DNA of 64,000 nucleotides, taken from assembly GCF_004365175.1 (NCBI RefSeq), contig NZ_SOCE01000001.1:5675098-5739097 (forward strand). The letters are read 5' to 3'. Shown piece after piece: positions 1 to 8,832 of this stretch. The stretch is from Kribbella voronezhensis. Its GTDB lineage: Bacteria > Actinomycetota > Actinomycetes > Propionibacteriales > Kribbellaceae. Under the pieces are notes generated by a model that saw only the letters and a program-made list of their open reading frames with translations, was not told the DNA's origin and did no database searches. How positions within the stretch are numbered: the stretch's first letter is position 1; every line of letters starts with the position of its first letter. Made by a program: the position numbers and the translations under genes.

Positions 1-1
1 C

Positions 2-757
2 TGGGGTCTGCGGGGTGCGGGTGGCGGTCAGTTCGGGGTGGTCACCGTACTGCGGTTCGCCACCGTCCCGGAGCCGACGGCGACCTACCTCGTGGCGCGC
101 CTGCCGATCACGGCACCCGAGGAACTGGTGGCGACGTGGCAGACCTGGGCGCCGGACGCGCCGGACGACCTCACGGTCAAACTCGTCGTCGCAGCGGAAC
201 CAGGCCGGCCCCTCGAGCTGACGCTCATCGGCGCGTCGCTGCTGGCAGAAGGACCGACTCGATCGCTTCTGCGGGAGTTCGCGGAACCTTCCGCGCTGGA
301 GGTGCGCAGGATGCCGTACAGCCTGTTGAAGGAGGCGTTCGACGATCCGCGCGGGCTGCCCGCGATCCGGCTGAGATCGGAGTACTTCTCGCGGTCGATG
401 ACCCCGGGGACTGTCGCTGCTCTACTGGGGGCGCTTGACGGCGGCGACGGCCCGCGTGAGCTGAACCTCCACGCGATGGGTGGCGCCTACGGCCGGGTTG
501 CCGAGGACGCCACTGCCTTTGCCCACCGCAACGAGCGCTTCCTGCTCGAGCACGTCGGCGCGGTCACCGATCCGTGGGTGGACGTCTCCTGGTCGATCGC
601 TCACCCGGAGGGGTCCGGACGCGTCTACCCCAACTTTCCCGATCCGGCGCTCGACGACTGGGCCACGGCGTACCACGGGGGCAATTACGCCAGGTTGCAG
701 GCGATCAAGCGCGCCTATGACCCGGATCGGTTCTTCGACTTCCCGCAAGCCATCTGA
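2..757 (+). CDS. FAD-linked oxidoreductase, BBE domain (3' part; gene starts before the window)
   Basis: This is the C-terminal part of a berberine-bridge/6-hydroxynicotine-oxidase-type flavoprotein. The frame is open from base 2 and reads W-x-L-R-G-A-G-G-G-x-F-G-V-V immediately, the FAD-domain motif that normally lies about halfway through such enzymes. An internal GTG at 38 is therefore not the start. The C-terminus carries the BBE signature: YPNFPDPALDDW, then YHGGNYARL, then AYDPDRFFDFPQAI. These enzymes oxidise small alcohols, amines or sugars with bicovalent FAD; the FAD-attachment residues would lie upstream and cannot be checked. The next gene starts 9 bases downstream, so co-transcription is likely. 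The substrate is unknown. Confidence 0.85.
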   Translation, partial: WGLRGAGGGQFGVVTVLRFATVPEPTATYLVARLPITAPEELVATWQTWAPDAPDDLTVKLVVAAEPGRPLELTLIGASLLAEGPTRSLLREFAEPSALEVRRMPYSLLKEAFDDPRGLPAIRLRSEYFSRSMTPGTVAALLGALDGGDGPRELNLHAMGGAYGRVAEDATAFAHRNERFLLEHVGAVTDPWVDVSWSIAHPEGSGRVYPNFPDPALDDWATAYHGGNYARLQAIKRAYDPDRFFDFPQAI

Positions 758-766
758 AGGAGAGCA

Positions 767-1360
767 ATGAGCAAGGTCTTGAGTGCTCTGTCCGTCTCGG
801 TGGACGGCTACATCACCGGCCGCGATCCCGGCGAGGGGCGCGGGCTCGGTGACGGATCGATGCTGTTCGACTGGTACTTCGACGGGGACACGCCGAGTCA
901 GGTGTTCGACGGGTTCAAGCTGAGCGAACCCAGCGCCCGAGTGTTCGACGTCGCGGCCGCGCGGGTCGGTGTGAGCCTCGTCGGCCGCAACACCTACGAC
1001 GATTCCGGCTGGATCAACGGCGGAACCCCGCACCCGGACGCACCACTGGTCCTCCTCACCCATCACCCGTTGCCGGAGGAGCGGGAGCGGCAGACGGTCG
1101 TCACGACCGGGATCGAGGACGCCGTGGCGGCGGCTCGTGAGCTTGCCGGTGGCAAGGATGTCGCTCTGATGGGTGGTGGCGTGGTGACGGCGGCACTGGC
1201 CGCGGGGCTCGTTGACGAGCTGATCCTGCATCAGATCCCGATCCTGCTCGGCGCCGGCAGGCCGTACTTCCAATCGCTGCCGGAGCACGTGAAGCTCCGG
1301 CTCATCGAGGCCGTGCCGGCACCGGGTGTGACGCATCTGCACTACGAGGTCGTCCGATGA
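767..1360 (+). CDS. Dihydrofolate reductase family protein (RibD C-terminal-like)
   Basis: The 197-residue protein begins with a strand ending S-V-D-G-Y-I-T-G and contains L-V-G-R-N-T-Y-D and L-M-G-G-G-V-V. These are the usual landmarks of the RibD C-terminal/DHFR fold, which binds NADPH. Family members are mostly stand-alone reductases of unknown substrate rather than true riboflavin or folate enzymes. An AAGGAGAG ribosome-binding site just upstream supports the ATG at 767. The end overlaps the following SDR gene by 4 bases (ATGA), suggesting translational coupling. Family assignment is firm; the biological role is not visible. Confidence 0.85.
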   Translation: MSKVLSALSVSVDGYITGRDPGEGRGLGDGSMLFDWYFDGDTPSQVFDGFKLSEPSARVFDVAAARVGVSLVGRNTYDDSGWINGGTPHPDAPLVLLTHHPLPEERERQTVVTTGIEDAVAAARELAGGKDVALMGGGVVTAALAAGLVDELILHQIPILLGAGRPYFQSLPEHVKLRLIEAVPAPGVTHLHYEVVR

Positions 1361-2277
1361 TCCTCGTCACGGGAGGACTGGGCATGATCGGCGCCCACAC
1401 AGCTCGCGCGCTGGTGGACCTCGGCGAGGAGGTGGTCGTCACGACGTACCGGCGTACCGAGGTGCCGTCCTTCCTTGACGGGAAGGTCGCGGTGGAATCG
1501 CTCGATGTGACCGACCGGGACGCGTTCCTTGCTCTCGGCAAGCGTTATGAGATCAGCGACATCGTCCACCTGGCCGGCACGATTCCCGGCGAGGATCCGG
1601 TCGGCTTCTTCCGTGCGGACCTGGCCGGGCTGCTCAATGCGCTGGACGCCGCCCGGAGTTGGGGCGTCCGGAGATTCGCCGTGGCGAGCAGCATCGGTGT
1701 CTACATCGGGCGGAACGAGATTCCCTGGCACGAGGAGCTCGACCTGCCGTCGGCGGACCTGCCGCATCTGATCATCGCCTTCAAGAAGGCGGTCGAGCCG
1801 ATCACCACGCACAGCCTTCGAGGCACCGGTGTCGAGCCGGTGCTGCTGCGGATCGGCAGCATCTGGGGACCGCTGATGGACCCCGAATCCGCGTTCAGCC
1901 CGCGGCCGCCGTACATCAGCGCCGTCCTCCGCGGCGAGAAACCACAAGCCCTGTACGCCGACGACGGCGGCGACTGTTGCTACGCCCCCGACGCCGGCCG
2001 CGCGATCGCCTTGCTGACAACAGCGGAGACCCTGCGGCACGAGATCTACAACGTCTCCAACGGCCGACCGTCCACCTACCGCGAGTTCGTGGACGCCGTC
2101 CAGGCGGCGGTTCCCGACGCTCAGGCCAACTTGCTGCCAGGCCGGCAGAACGGGCCTGGCGACGATCCGTACCTCGACATCACCCGCCTCACCGAGGAGA
2201 CCGACTTCAAGCCTGCCTTCGACACCACCGCGGCCGTCGCCGACTACATCAGTTGGCGCACAAGCAATCCCCGTTGA
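1357..2277 (+). CDS. NAD-dependent epimerase/dehydratase family protein (extended SDR)
   Basis: A 306-residue extended short-chain dehydrogenase. The N-terminal G-G-L-G-M-I-G loop is the Rossmann NAD(P)-binding motif, and L-D-V-T-D-R-D and V-H-L-A-G-T follow at the expected spacing. The segment that should carry catalytic Tyr-x-x-x-Lys reads I-I-A-F-K-K-A, so the lysine is present but the tyrosine position is isoleucine. It may therefore be a binding protein or a divergent enzyme. It overlaps the upstream reductase gene by 4 bases and probably shares its mRNA with the flavin oxidase, forming a small redox operon. Confidence 0.8.
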   Translation: MILVTGGLGMIGAHTARALVDLGEEVVVTTYRRTEVPSFLDGKVAVESLDVTDRDAFLALGKRYEISDIVHLAGTIPGEDPVGFFRADLAGLLNALDAARSWGVRRFAVASSIGVYIGRNEIPWHEELDLPSADLPHLIIAFKKAVEPITTHSLRGTGVEPVLLRIGSIWGPLMDPESAFSPRPPYISAVLRGEKPQALYADDGGDCCYAPDAGRAIALLTTAETLRHEIYNVSNGRPSTYREFVDAVQAAVPDAQANLLPGRQNGPGDDPYLDITRLTEETDFKPAFDTTAAVADYISWRTSNPR

Positions 2278-2298
2278 GAGTTTCTGCTGTTCGGTACT

Positions 2299-2955
2299 GT
2301 GAAGAAGATGACCACGCTGCAGGTGACGCAGGAGCCGACCGGGGGAGTGGCCGGGTGGGCTATCGACTTGATGGAGAAGCTGGGGGCGCCGGGGGCCGGG
2401 CTCGCGGTGGCGCTGGAGAATCTGTTTCCACCGTTGCCGAGTGAGGTGATCCTGCCGCTGGCGGGATTCGCGGCTGCGCGGGGTGATCTCGGGCTGGTCA
2501 GTGCGATCGTCTTCACCACGCTCAGCTCGGTCGTGGGGGCGCTGGCTCTGTACGGCGTGGGCGCGGTGCTTGGGCGGGATCGGACCCGCGGGCTGGCCGC
2601 GAGGCTGCCGTTGATGAAGGTCGAGGATGTCGACAAGGCCGAGGCGTGGTTCGGTAGGCACGGGCCGAAGGCGGTGCTGATCGGCAGGTTGGTGCCCGTC
2701 GTGCGGAGCCTGATCTCCGTGCCTGCCGGGGTGGAGCGGATGCGGGTGGCGGTCTTCTTGGCGCTGACCGCGGTTGGCAGCCTGGTCTGGAACTCCGCAC
2801 TGATCGTCGCCGGGCACCAACTCGGGGAGAAGTGGCACCTGGTCGAGTCGTCGATCGGGGTGTTCCAGTGGGTCGTGGTGGCCGGTGCGGTGCTCGCGGT
2901 CGGCTGGTTCGTCACGGTGAAGATCCGGGCGAAGGCGGAGCCGGACAGATCATGA
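2299..2955 (+). CDS. DedA family membrane protein (SNARE-associated/VTT domain)
   Basis: The 218-residue protein has the DedA landmarks: E-N-L-F-P-P-L-P-S-E-V near residue 38, then hydrophobic helices, then G-R-L-V-P-V-V-R-S-L-I-S-V-P-A-G, and a last helix pair beginning V-W-N-S-A-L-I. DedA proteins are inner-membrane lipid scramblases or transporters involved in envelope homeostasis. About five membrane segments can be seen. The listed start is GTG; an in-frame ATG at 2308 is an equally plausible start. The gene lies 21 bases after the SDR gene and may be its last operon partner. Confidence 0.85.
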   Translation: MKKMTTLQVTQEPTGGVAGWAIDLMEKLGAPGAGLAVALENLFPPLPSEVILPLAGFAAARGDLGLVSAIVFTTLSSVVGALALYGVGAVLGRDRTRGLAARLPLMKVEDVDKAEAWFGRHGPKAVLIGRLVPVVRSLISVPAGVERMRVAVFLALTAVGSLVWNSALIVAGHQLGEKWHLVESSIGVFQWVVVAGAVLAVGWFVTVKIRAKAEPDRS

Positions 2956-3055
2956 GAGTCCGGCCCAGGTGTTCGGTATCTGAGAAAGTCAAGTGAACCG
3001 CTAGACTTTGGCTAGGCTCGGAGTCTCACCCCCGAACCGCTGGGAGCTGTCCCCG

Positions 3056-3670
3056 ATGCCATCGATCGCTTTCGAGCCCCGGATCGTGCCCGATCCGCCG
3101 GTCTGGCCACAATCAGTCGTCACCGTGGTCGGCAATCCCAAACCAGGTTCCCGGACCGCGGCAGCCGCCGCCTCCGTGGCCGAACTGCTGGCCGGCGAGC
3201 TCGGTACGCCGTACCGGATCACCGAGTTGGTCGACCTCGTCACGTTCGCCCCCGCGATCTTCCAGGGGGAGGCGGCCGCTGAGGCGGACCGGACCGCGCT
3301 GGACGATGCCGTCGACCTGGCCTCATCTGCGTCGGTGCTGGTGCTCGCGACGCCGGTCTACAAAGGCAGCTACACCGGGCTGCTGAAGAGCTTTCTCGAT
3401 GTTCTGCCGCATCAGGCGCTCGCGGGTTCGGTCGTCGTACCGGTGACGGTGTCGGCCGCGCCAAGCCACAAGTTGCTGGCCGACATCCACCTGCGACCGG
3501 TCCTCGCCGAACTCGGCGCCAGCGTGCCGACGCCCGCGGTCGCGCTGGAAGAACGCGACCTGGAGGATCTCCAGCTCGCGGTGTCCGCGTGGGTTCGCAA
3601 GCACGCGGGGTTGATCCAGGCCACGACGATCGCCTTGCAGCCGGTTCCGGAGCCGAATCCGGTCAAGTGA
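3056..3670 (+). CDS. NADPH-dependent FMN reductase family protein
   Basis: A flavodoxin-like fold protein of about 204 residues. V-V-G-N-P-K-P-G-S-R-T is the N-terminal phosphate-binding loop and P-V-Y-K-G-S-Y-T-G-L-L-K-S-F-L-D is the family signature that closes over FMN. Relatives (SsuE/MsuE) supply reduced flavin to two-component monooxygenases. The ATG at 3056 is preferred over a TTG at 3008 because homology begins shortly after it and GGGAG lies upstream. No monooxygenase gene is adjacent, so the partner is unknown. A strong hairpin follows the stop codon. Confidence 0.8.
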   Translation: MPSIAFEPRIVPDPPVWPQSVVTVVGNPKPGSRTAAAAASVAELLAGELGTPYRITELVDLVTFAPAIFQGEAAAEADRTALDDAVDLASSASVLVLATPVYKGSYTGLLKSFLDVLPHQALAGSVVVPVTVSAAPSHKLLADIHLRPVLAELGASVPTPAVALEERDLEDLQLAVSAWVRKHAGLIQATTIALQPVPEPNPVK

Positions 3671-3671
3671 T

Positions 3672-3705
3672 GAGGACCTGCTCCACCGAAGTGGAGCAGG
3701 TCCTC
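3672..3705. terminator. Bidirectional hairpin terminator, perfect 15-bp stem
   Basis: Bases 3672-3686 pair perfectly with 3691-3705 around a CGAA tetraloop. The hairpin starts one base after the FMN reductase stop codon and lies downstream of the convergent ABC permease gene. It has no clear U-tract, as is common for actinomycete terminators. Confidence 0.8.
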
Positions 3706-3758
3706 GGAGGCGTGCGGCGGATGTCTCACCGCAGGCCACCAGCCGCCGCGGGGGATGG

Positions 3759-6260
3759 TCAGTCGGCGCGAGCGGCTGCTTCGGCCGGGCGGGTGCGCAG
3801 GGTGGCGACCGCCGGTAGCAGGATCGAGGAGAAGGTGAGCGTTGCGGCGACGCCGATGATGACCAGATAGATCCACAGCGGTCCACTCGGCACTGCCGAG
3901 GTGGAAACCGTTGCGCTGAAGGGGATCAGCGTTGCCAGCGCCACCAGCGTTCCGAGGATGATGCCGGCCAGGGCCACCAGGAAGCTCTCGGTGGTGAGCA
4001 TCCGTAGTACCTGGCCACGGGTGGAGCCGGTGAGACGTTGCAGACCGAGTTCGCGCCGACGACGCACGGTCGCCGAGGCGAGAGTGTTCACGATCGAGAC
4101 GGCCGTGTAGGCGATCAGCATGCCGACCAGCAGGTAGTTCACCCAGGCCTGCGTCTTGAGATCCGCGCTGTTCCCGGCGATCAAGGCGTCCCGATCGGAG
4201 ACCTGTACGCCGGGATGCCTGGCCGCGAGCGCTTGCAGTGGACCGTTGATCTCGGCACCGGTCTTGGCCCGGACCAAGAGCTGCTTGGCCAGCCGGTCCG
4301 TGGTGTGCGTGGCCAGCAGCTCGGCCGGCAGCACGATGCTCTCGTAGCCGCGGTCGGCCGCGAAGGTCGCCACGACCCGCAGGTCCACGTGCGCCCCGTC
4401 GCCAAGGGTCATCTTGATCGTCGATCCGACGCCTCGCCCGATCTTCGAGGCGACGTAGTCGGGCAACGCGACCGTCGTACCGGCCAGCCCTTCCAGCGAT
4501 CCCGAGGTGACCTTCACCGGCGCGGCACCATCATTGCCCTGGGCACTGATTCCTCGCAGCGGTGCGCCGTCCTCGTCGAAGGGTGCGTTCCGCGGCTCGT
4601 CGATGACTCCGGTGCTGGTCACGTACGCCGAAGCGCTCGCGACCCCCGGCTGTTTGCGAACCTCACCGAGCAGCGCGGGATCGAGTCCGCCCGCGGTGGA
4701 GACCAGGACCGCGTCCGCCCGCAGTTCCTTGGTGAACGCCTTCTCGGACGCGTGCACCTGCGTGGTCTGCATGTAGATGTTCGAGGTGGAGATCCCGACC
4801 GCGAGCATCACCGGCATCACCGCGGCCGACATCGCCACCGATCGCGCCGTGACATTGAGGATCGCGAGCCGCCCGTTCACCCGGCTGACGGCGTACAGGG
4901 GCCAGCGGAGGACCGCCAGCACCGCCTTGGTCCAGAACGGGCCGAGCAACGCGATCCCGATCGCCCAGCAGAGGACGGCCGGCCCGGCGGTCGCACCGGC
5001 GAGTGGGCCGGTCATCACTGCCACCGTGACGATCACCAGCGCCAGACCGCCACCGGTGAACAGCAGCCCGAACACGAGCCGCACCCAGCCGAACCACTTG
5101 CGCTGCAAGCCGGCTTCGAGCAACGCCTCGACCGGACGGATCTTCGCGGACTTGCGGGCGGCGATCAGAGCGGCACCGATGGCAGCCAGTACCGCGGCGC
5201 CCGCACCGGCCGCGAACGGGATCAGGCCCTGGCGGTACTCGACGGCCGCCGAGGCGACCCCGTTCGCCGCCAGCCGGTCGAACAGGAACCGGCCGAGCCA
5301 CAACCCCGGCACCGTCCCGACCACCACGGCCGGCAGCGACACCAGCATCGCCTCACCGAGAATCATCCGCCGGACCTGGCCCGGCGTCGTACCGATGCCG
5401 CGCAACAGAGCGAATTCGCGCTCGCGGTGCTGTGCCGACAGCGCCAGCGTGGAGGCGACCACGAACATCATCGTCATCGCCGCGATCCCGCCGAACGACC
5501 CGGCGATCGAGATCAGCGCGGTCTGGAAGGTCGCCGCGTCGGGATGCTCGGCCGATCCGCGGTCGACGCCGCTCATCACGGTGACGTCGCCGATGGCCTT
5601 CAGGTGCTTCTTCACCTCTTTCAGATCGGTGCCTGGAGCAACCAGTACGCCGATCGCCGCATAGGTCCCCGGTCGCCCGGACAGCCGCGACGCCTCGTCG
5701 TTGGAGAAGAACGTGTGCCCAGCGGGCCCTTGCGCAATACCCCGGACTACGAACGGCGTCGGCCGGCCCTGAGCCAGCAAGGTGACCTTGCTGCCCACCT
5801 TGGCGTGCACGGCAGCGGCGGTCGAAGCGTCCAGAACGACCTCGTTCGCGCGGGCTGGCGCAGTACCGGATTGCAGCTTGTACGGCGCCAAGCGGGCCGA
5901 CGACCAGTCGTGGCCCTGTCCGCCGGCACCGTTCGCCAGCAGCGGAGCCGGGAAGGTCAGCGAGCCGATCGCGTCCTTGACTCCGGCCACCGACCGGATC
6001 TTGGGCAGCAACGAGGCGTCGAGGTCGACCTGCTCGGTGAGTGGGGTGGCGTCCTCGGCTCCGGGCCGGAGATGAGTTTGCTTGCCGGTGACAACCAGGT
6101 CGGCAGCGGCCAGCCGCTGCGGCGGAACGTTCGACCGGATGCCGGTCTCCAGCAGACCACCGCAGGCCATCACGATCGCGGTACCGAAGACGACGGCCAC
6201 GAAGGTCGCGATGAAACCGTTCTTGCGGAATCTCAGGGTGCGTACGGCCAGTCGCATCAT
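3759..6260 (-). CDS. ABC transporter permease, FtsX/MacB type
   Basis: An 833-residue permease. A first membrane helix lies around residues 13-35, followed by an extracytoplasmic domain, then an FtsX block (about 255-375) containing the typical R-E-R-E-F-A-L-L-R-G-I-G. Two further helices (about 400-450) lead into a second extracytoplasmic domain and a second FtsX block (about 700-825, with R-R-R-E-L-G-L-Q-R-L-T-G). This duplicated layout is usual for actinobacterial MacB-like exporters acting on antimicrobial peptides, lipids or envelope-stress signals. Its start overlaps the ATPase gene by 4 bases, so the two form one transporter. The cargo cannot be inferred. Confidence 0.9.
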   Translation of the reverse strand: MMRLAVRTLRFRKNGFIATFVAVVFGTAIVMACGGLLETGIRSNVPPQRLAAADLVVTGKQTHLRPGAEDATPLTEQVDLDASLLPKIRSVAGVKDAIGSLTFPAPLLANGAGGQGHDWSSARLAPYKLQSGTAPARANEVVLDASTAAAVHAKVGSKVTLLAQGRPTPFVVRGIAQGPAGHTFFSNDEASRLSGRPGTYAAIGVLVAPGTDLKEVKKHLKAIGDVTVMSGVDRGSAEHPDAATFQTALISIAGSFGGIAAMTMMFVVASTLALSAQHREREFALLRGIGTTPGQVRRMILGEAMLVSLPAVVVGTVPGLWLGRFLFDRLAANGVASAAVEYRQGLIPFAAGAGAAVLAAIGAALIAARKSAKIRPVEALLEAGLQRKWFGWVRLVFGLLFTGGGLALVIVTVAVMTGPLAGATAGPAVLCWAIGIALLGPFWTKAVLAVLRWPLYAVSRVNGRLAILNVTARSVAMSAAVMPVMLAVGISTSNIYMQTTQVHASEKAFTKELRADAVLVSTAGGLDPALLGEVRKQPGVASASAYVTSTGVIDEPRNAPFDEDGAPLRGISAQGNDGAAPVKVTSGSLEGLAGTTVALPDYVASKIGRGVGSTIKMTLGDGAHVDLRVVATFAADRGYESIVLPAELLATHTTDRLAKQLLVRAKTGAEINGPLQALAARHPGVQVSDRDALIAGNSADLKTQAWVNYLLVGMLIAYTAVSIVNTLASATVRRRRELGLQRLTGSTRGQVLRMLTTESFLVALAGIILGTLVALATLIPFSATVSTSAVPSGPLWIYLVIIGVAATLTFSSILLPAVATLRTRPAEAAARAD

Positions 6261-7042
6261 CGGACGACCGCCCGCAGCCTCGCGGCGGCCCGCGCGCCGA
6301 GGTGGGTCAACCGGTCGGCGACCTGCTCGGCCGTCGGCGCGACCAGGCTGCCCGCGAGCATCCCGTCGGCGAGGAAGACCACCTGGTCGGCGTACGAGGC
6401 GGCGACCGGGTCGTGGGTCACCATCACGACGGTCTGGCCCTGCGTGCGGACCGGCTCGCGGAGGAGTTCGAGCACGTCCGCGGCGGTCTGGGTGTCCAGC
6501 GCGCCGGTCGGCTCGTCGGCGAAGATCACCGCGGGCCGGGCGACCAGCGCGCGGGCGATGGCGACGCGTTGCTGCTGGCCACCGGACAGTTCGCCGGGAC
6601 GGTTCTTGTGCTTGTCACCGAGGCCTACCCGGTCGAGGACCTCGCGGACCTGGGCACGGTTGGTCCGGCGGCCGTCGAGTTCCTGCGGCAGCGTGACGTT
6701 CTGCCAGACGGTCAACGCCGGCAGCAGGTTGAACGACTGGAAGACGAAGCCGATCCGCTCGCGGCGGAGTTCGGTCAACTGGCGCTCGTTCAGGTCGGCC
6801 AGCGGCTGGTCGTCGATGACGACGGTGCCCGACGTCGGCCGGTCGAGGCCGGCCGCGCAGTGCAAGAAGGTGCTCTTGCCGGACCCGGACGGGCCCATCA
6901 CCGCGGTGAACGTCCCGCGGCCGAAGCTGATGCTGACGCCGCCCAGCGCGACGAGGGTGTTACCGCCCTTGCCGTAGACCCGGCGGACGTCTTGCAGAAC
7001 GACCGAATCATCGGTCCTGGTGGTCTCTTGCTTGCGCCTCAT
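6257..7042 (-). CDS. ABC transporter ATP-binding protein (MacB/LolD type)
   Basis: A 261-residue ATPase with all nucleotide-binding motifs: Walker A G-P-S-G-S-G-K-S-T, signature L-S-G-G-Q-Q-Q-R-V-A, Walker B V-I-F-A-D-E-P-T-G-A-L-D and the switch histidine in V-T-H-D. The A-D-E-P-T-G-A-L-D form is characteristic of the MacB/LolD/FtsE group that partners FtsX-type permeases. It is translated first and overlaps the permease by 4 bases. It lies 126 bases downstream of the phosphotransferase gene, so it may have its own promoter in that gap. The C-terminal 25 residues are Arg/Ala-rich and outside the conserved core. Confidence 0.93.
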   Translation of the reverse strand: MRRKQETTRTDDSVVLQDVRRVYGKGGNTLVALGGVSISFGRGTFTAVMGPSGSGKSTFLHCAAGLDRPTSGTVVIDDQPLADLNERQLTELRRERIGFVFQSFNLLPALTVWQNVTLPQELDGRRTNRAQVREVLDRVGLGDKHKNRPGELSGGQQQRVAIARALVARPAVIFADEPTGALDTQTAADVLELLREPVRTQGQTVVMVTHDPVAASYADQVVFLADGMLAGSLVAPTAEQVADRLTHLGARAAARLRAVVR

Positions 7043-7168
7043 GGCTACCCCTTGCGTACATCCCGACTGACGAGATCGACGCTACGGAGAGTCGGCGGCG
7101 CTCCCCAGGGAGCTGAGTAGCCGATCGGGGGTAGGCCTAGCACCCCTATTCGAGGCATACGAGGATGG

Positions 7169-8080
7169 TTACGACAGAGCGTCCAGCTCGCGCAGCAGGT
7201 GACGCCGGACCCGGCGCGACCTCTGCTCGTTCTCCGGCCCGTCGTAGCCTCTGGGTGTCGCCTCGATCACCATGATCAGGTAGAGATACACGCGATAGAG
7301 CGCAAGCAGCTCTCGATCCACCGGAGCGCCGTATCCCTCGAGCAGGTCGTCGTCCAGCTCGCTGAACAAGGTGAGCGAGACGAACTCGGCCGTCGGGTCA
7401 CCCCAGAACGCCCGCTCGCCGTCGATCAGCCCGGTGATCCGGCCGTCCTCGACGAGGATGTTGCCGTCCCACAGGTCGAAATGGATCAGCGAGGCGGTCT
7501 GTACGCCGAGGAGCTTTTCCCTGCGGGCCAAGACCTTGGCGCGGATCTGCTCGGCGCGGCAGGGGAGCTCGACGTCGAAGTGGGAGGCGTCGCGGAGGAT
7601 GTCGTCGATCATCGCCAGGAACGCCTTGTCCCAGCTGTCGACGAGTCCCTTTTGCGGATAGCCGAATCCGCCGTTGGTGATCTTGTGCAACTCGGCGACC
7701 AGGCCGCCGAGGTCGCGGCGAAGGCGGGGACGGTCGAGCGGTTCGGTCGCCGAGAACCACGTCGTACCGGGCAGTGCGGTCATCAGCAGGAAGTCGTCGC
7801 CGGCGTGAACGACCTCCGGTACGGGGACCTTGCCGCGGGCGGCTCGGTAGAACTCGGTCTCGGTCTGAATCAAGCCTTGTTCATAGGAAAGAACCGGCGC
7901 TGCGGGGTCGGGGGACAGCTTCAACATCAGGTCCCCGGCCGGCCGCAGGATCCGGTAGACGGTGTTGAAGGTGCCCTCGCTCAATTCCTCGTACGCCGTG
8001 ACGCCGGTGGCCGGGTCGATCCCGGCTTCGGCGAGGAGCTTGTCCAGTCCGGCGTCGTCGAGTTGCCGCTTGTTGCTCAT
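7169..8080 (-). CDS. Aminoglycoside phosphotransferase/choline kinase-family protein
   Basis: A 303-residue kinase-fold protein. The Brenner motif H-F-D-L-W-D-G-N-I-L holds the catalytic Asp and metal-binding Asn; the following L-I-D-G-E-R-A-F-W-G-D-P supplies the second metal-binding Asp. An N-terminal glycine-rich turn (S-E-G-T-F-N-T-V-Y) and the lysine in L-M-L-K-L would bind ATP. The family contains antibiotic, choline, homoserine and fructosamine kinases, and the sequence does not decide between them. It lies 63 bases downstream of the TetR gene on the same strand, so it may be co-transcribed and regulated with it. Confidence 0.8.
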   Translation of the reverse strand: MSNKRQLDDAGLDKLLAEAGIDPATGVTAYEELSEGTFNTVYRILRPAGDLMLKLSPDPAAPVLSYEQGLIQTETEFYRAARGKVPVPEVVHAGDDFLLMTALPGTTWFSATEPLDRPRLRRDLGGLVAELHKITNGGFGYPQKGLVDSWDKAFLAMIDDILRDASHFDVELPCRAEQIRAKVLARREKLLGVQTASLIHFDLWDGNILVEDGRITGLIDGERAFWGDPTAEFVSLTLFSELDDDLLEGYGAPVDRELLALYRVYLYLIMVIEATPRGYDGPENEQRSRRVRRHLLRELDALS

Positions 8081-8143
8081 CTGAGTCCTTTGCTGCGCAG
8101 GAGGTTTCGGCCACCGACGCGACCGGGTGGCGAAAGGTGGGGA

Positions 8144-8737
8144 TCACTTCAGCAGGGCGCTGAGACCGATGCTGAAGGAGCGCGGCGAGACGTCGCCGAG
8201 CAGCAGGCGCTGGAGCAGGAAGCCGGGGACGAGGGCGAAGAGCACCTGGCCGATGTAGTCGGGGTCCGCGTCGGCCCTGATCGTGCCGTCGGCCTGGCCG
8301 CGCTCGGCGACGGCGACGAACTTGCGGCGGAGCAGGGCGTACTTCTCCCGCGCGATGCCGGCGATCGCGTCGTTGTGCATCGCCTCGGCCCAGGCCTGCA
8401 GGGCGACTCTGGTGACGTCGCCGCCGGGTTGCTCCGCGATCTGGACGACGTGCTCGAGGGTTGCTTCCAGCGCGGCCACGGGGGTGAGGGGCTGGTCGCT
8501 CGCGAGGATGTTCTCGAAGAGTTTGTCGACGGTGCTGAGTGCCTGGTCGGCGATGGCCGCGACCAACTCGTCCTTGCTCTTGAAGTAGCCGTAGACGGCG
8601 CCGGCGGACAGCCCGGACTCGCGGATGACGTCGGCCATCGTCGTCTTGTGGAAGCCCTGCTCGATCGCGCACCGGCGGGCCGCGGCGACGATCTGGTCGT
8701 ACCGGGCGGCGCGGTGTTCGACGGTGACCTTCGGCAT
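8144..8737 (-). CDS. TetR/AcrR family transcriptional regulator
   Basis: A 197-residue repressor-type protein. Residues about 10-55 form the TetR DNA-binding domain: I-V-A-A-A-R-R-C, then G-F-H-K-T-T-M-A-D-V, then A-G-A-V-Y-G-Y-F-K-S-K-D-E-L. The remainder is an alpha-helical ligand and dimerisation domain. It is divergent from the membrane-protein gene at 8833; the shared 95-base gap contains two near-identical palindromic sites flanking a promoter. It very probably represses that gene and itself. The ligand is unknown. Confidence 0.92.
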   Translation of the reverse strand: MPKVTVEHRAARYDQIVAAARRCAIEQGFHKTTMADVIRESGLSAGAVYGYFKSKDELVAAIADQALSTVDKLFENILASDQPLTPVAALEATLEHVVQIAEQPGGDVTRVALQAWAEAMHNDAIAGIAREKYALLRRKFVAVAERGQADGTIRADADPDYIGQVLFALVPGFLLQRLLLGDVSPRSFSIGLSALLK

Positions 8738-8753
8738 GACCGAAACGTAAAAC

Positions 8754-8809
8754 GAATGCCCGTTCTTGACAAGTCACCAAGCCGAGTCTGTAATAAAGAA
8801 CGAACATTC
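8754..8809 (+). promoter_or_regulatory. Divergent promoter with two TetR-type operators
   Basis: Two 12-base imperfect palindromes, GAATGCCCGTTC at 8754-8765 and GAACGAACATTC at 8798-8809, match the form GAAYG-NN-CRTTC. Between them lies a near-consensus rightward promoter: TTGACA at 8766-8771, a 17-base spacer, and TGTAAT at 8789-8794. A regulator bound at both sites would bracket the promoter of the 8833 gene, and the left site would also cover the upstream region of the TetR gene. Confidence 0.75.
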
Positions 8810-8832
8810 GGTTTGAGAGAGGGAGTCCCGGA

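Noticed and set aside
4038-6977. A 979-codon open frame on the plus strand
   Set aside because: It lies antisense to the clearly recognised ABC permease and ATPase genes and has an Arg/Gly/Asp-rich composition with no motif; it is a GC-bias shadow.
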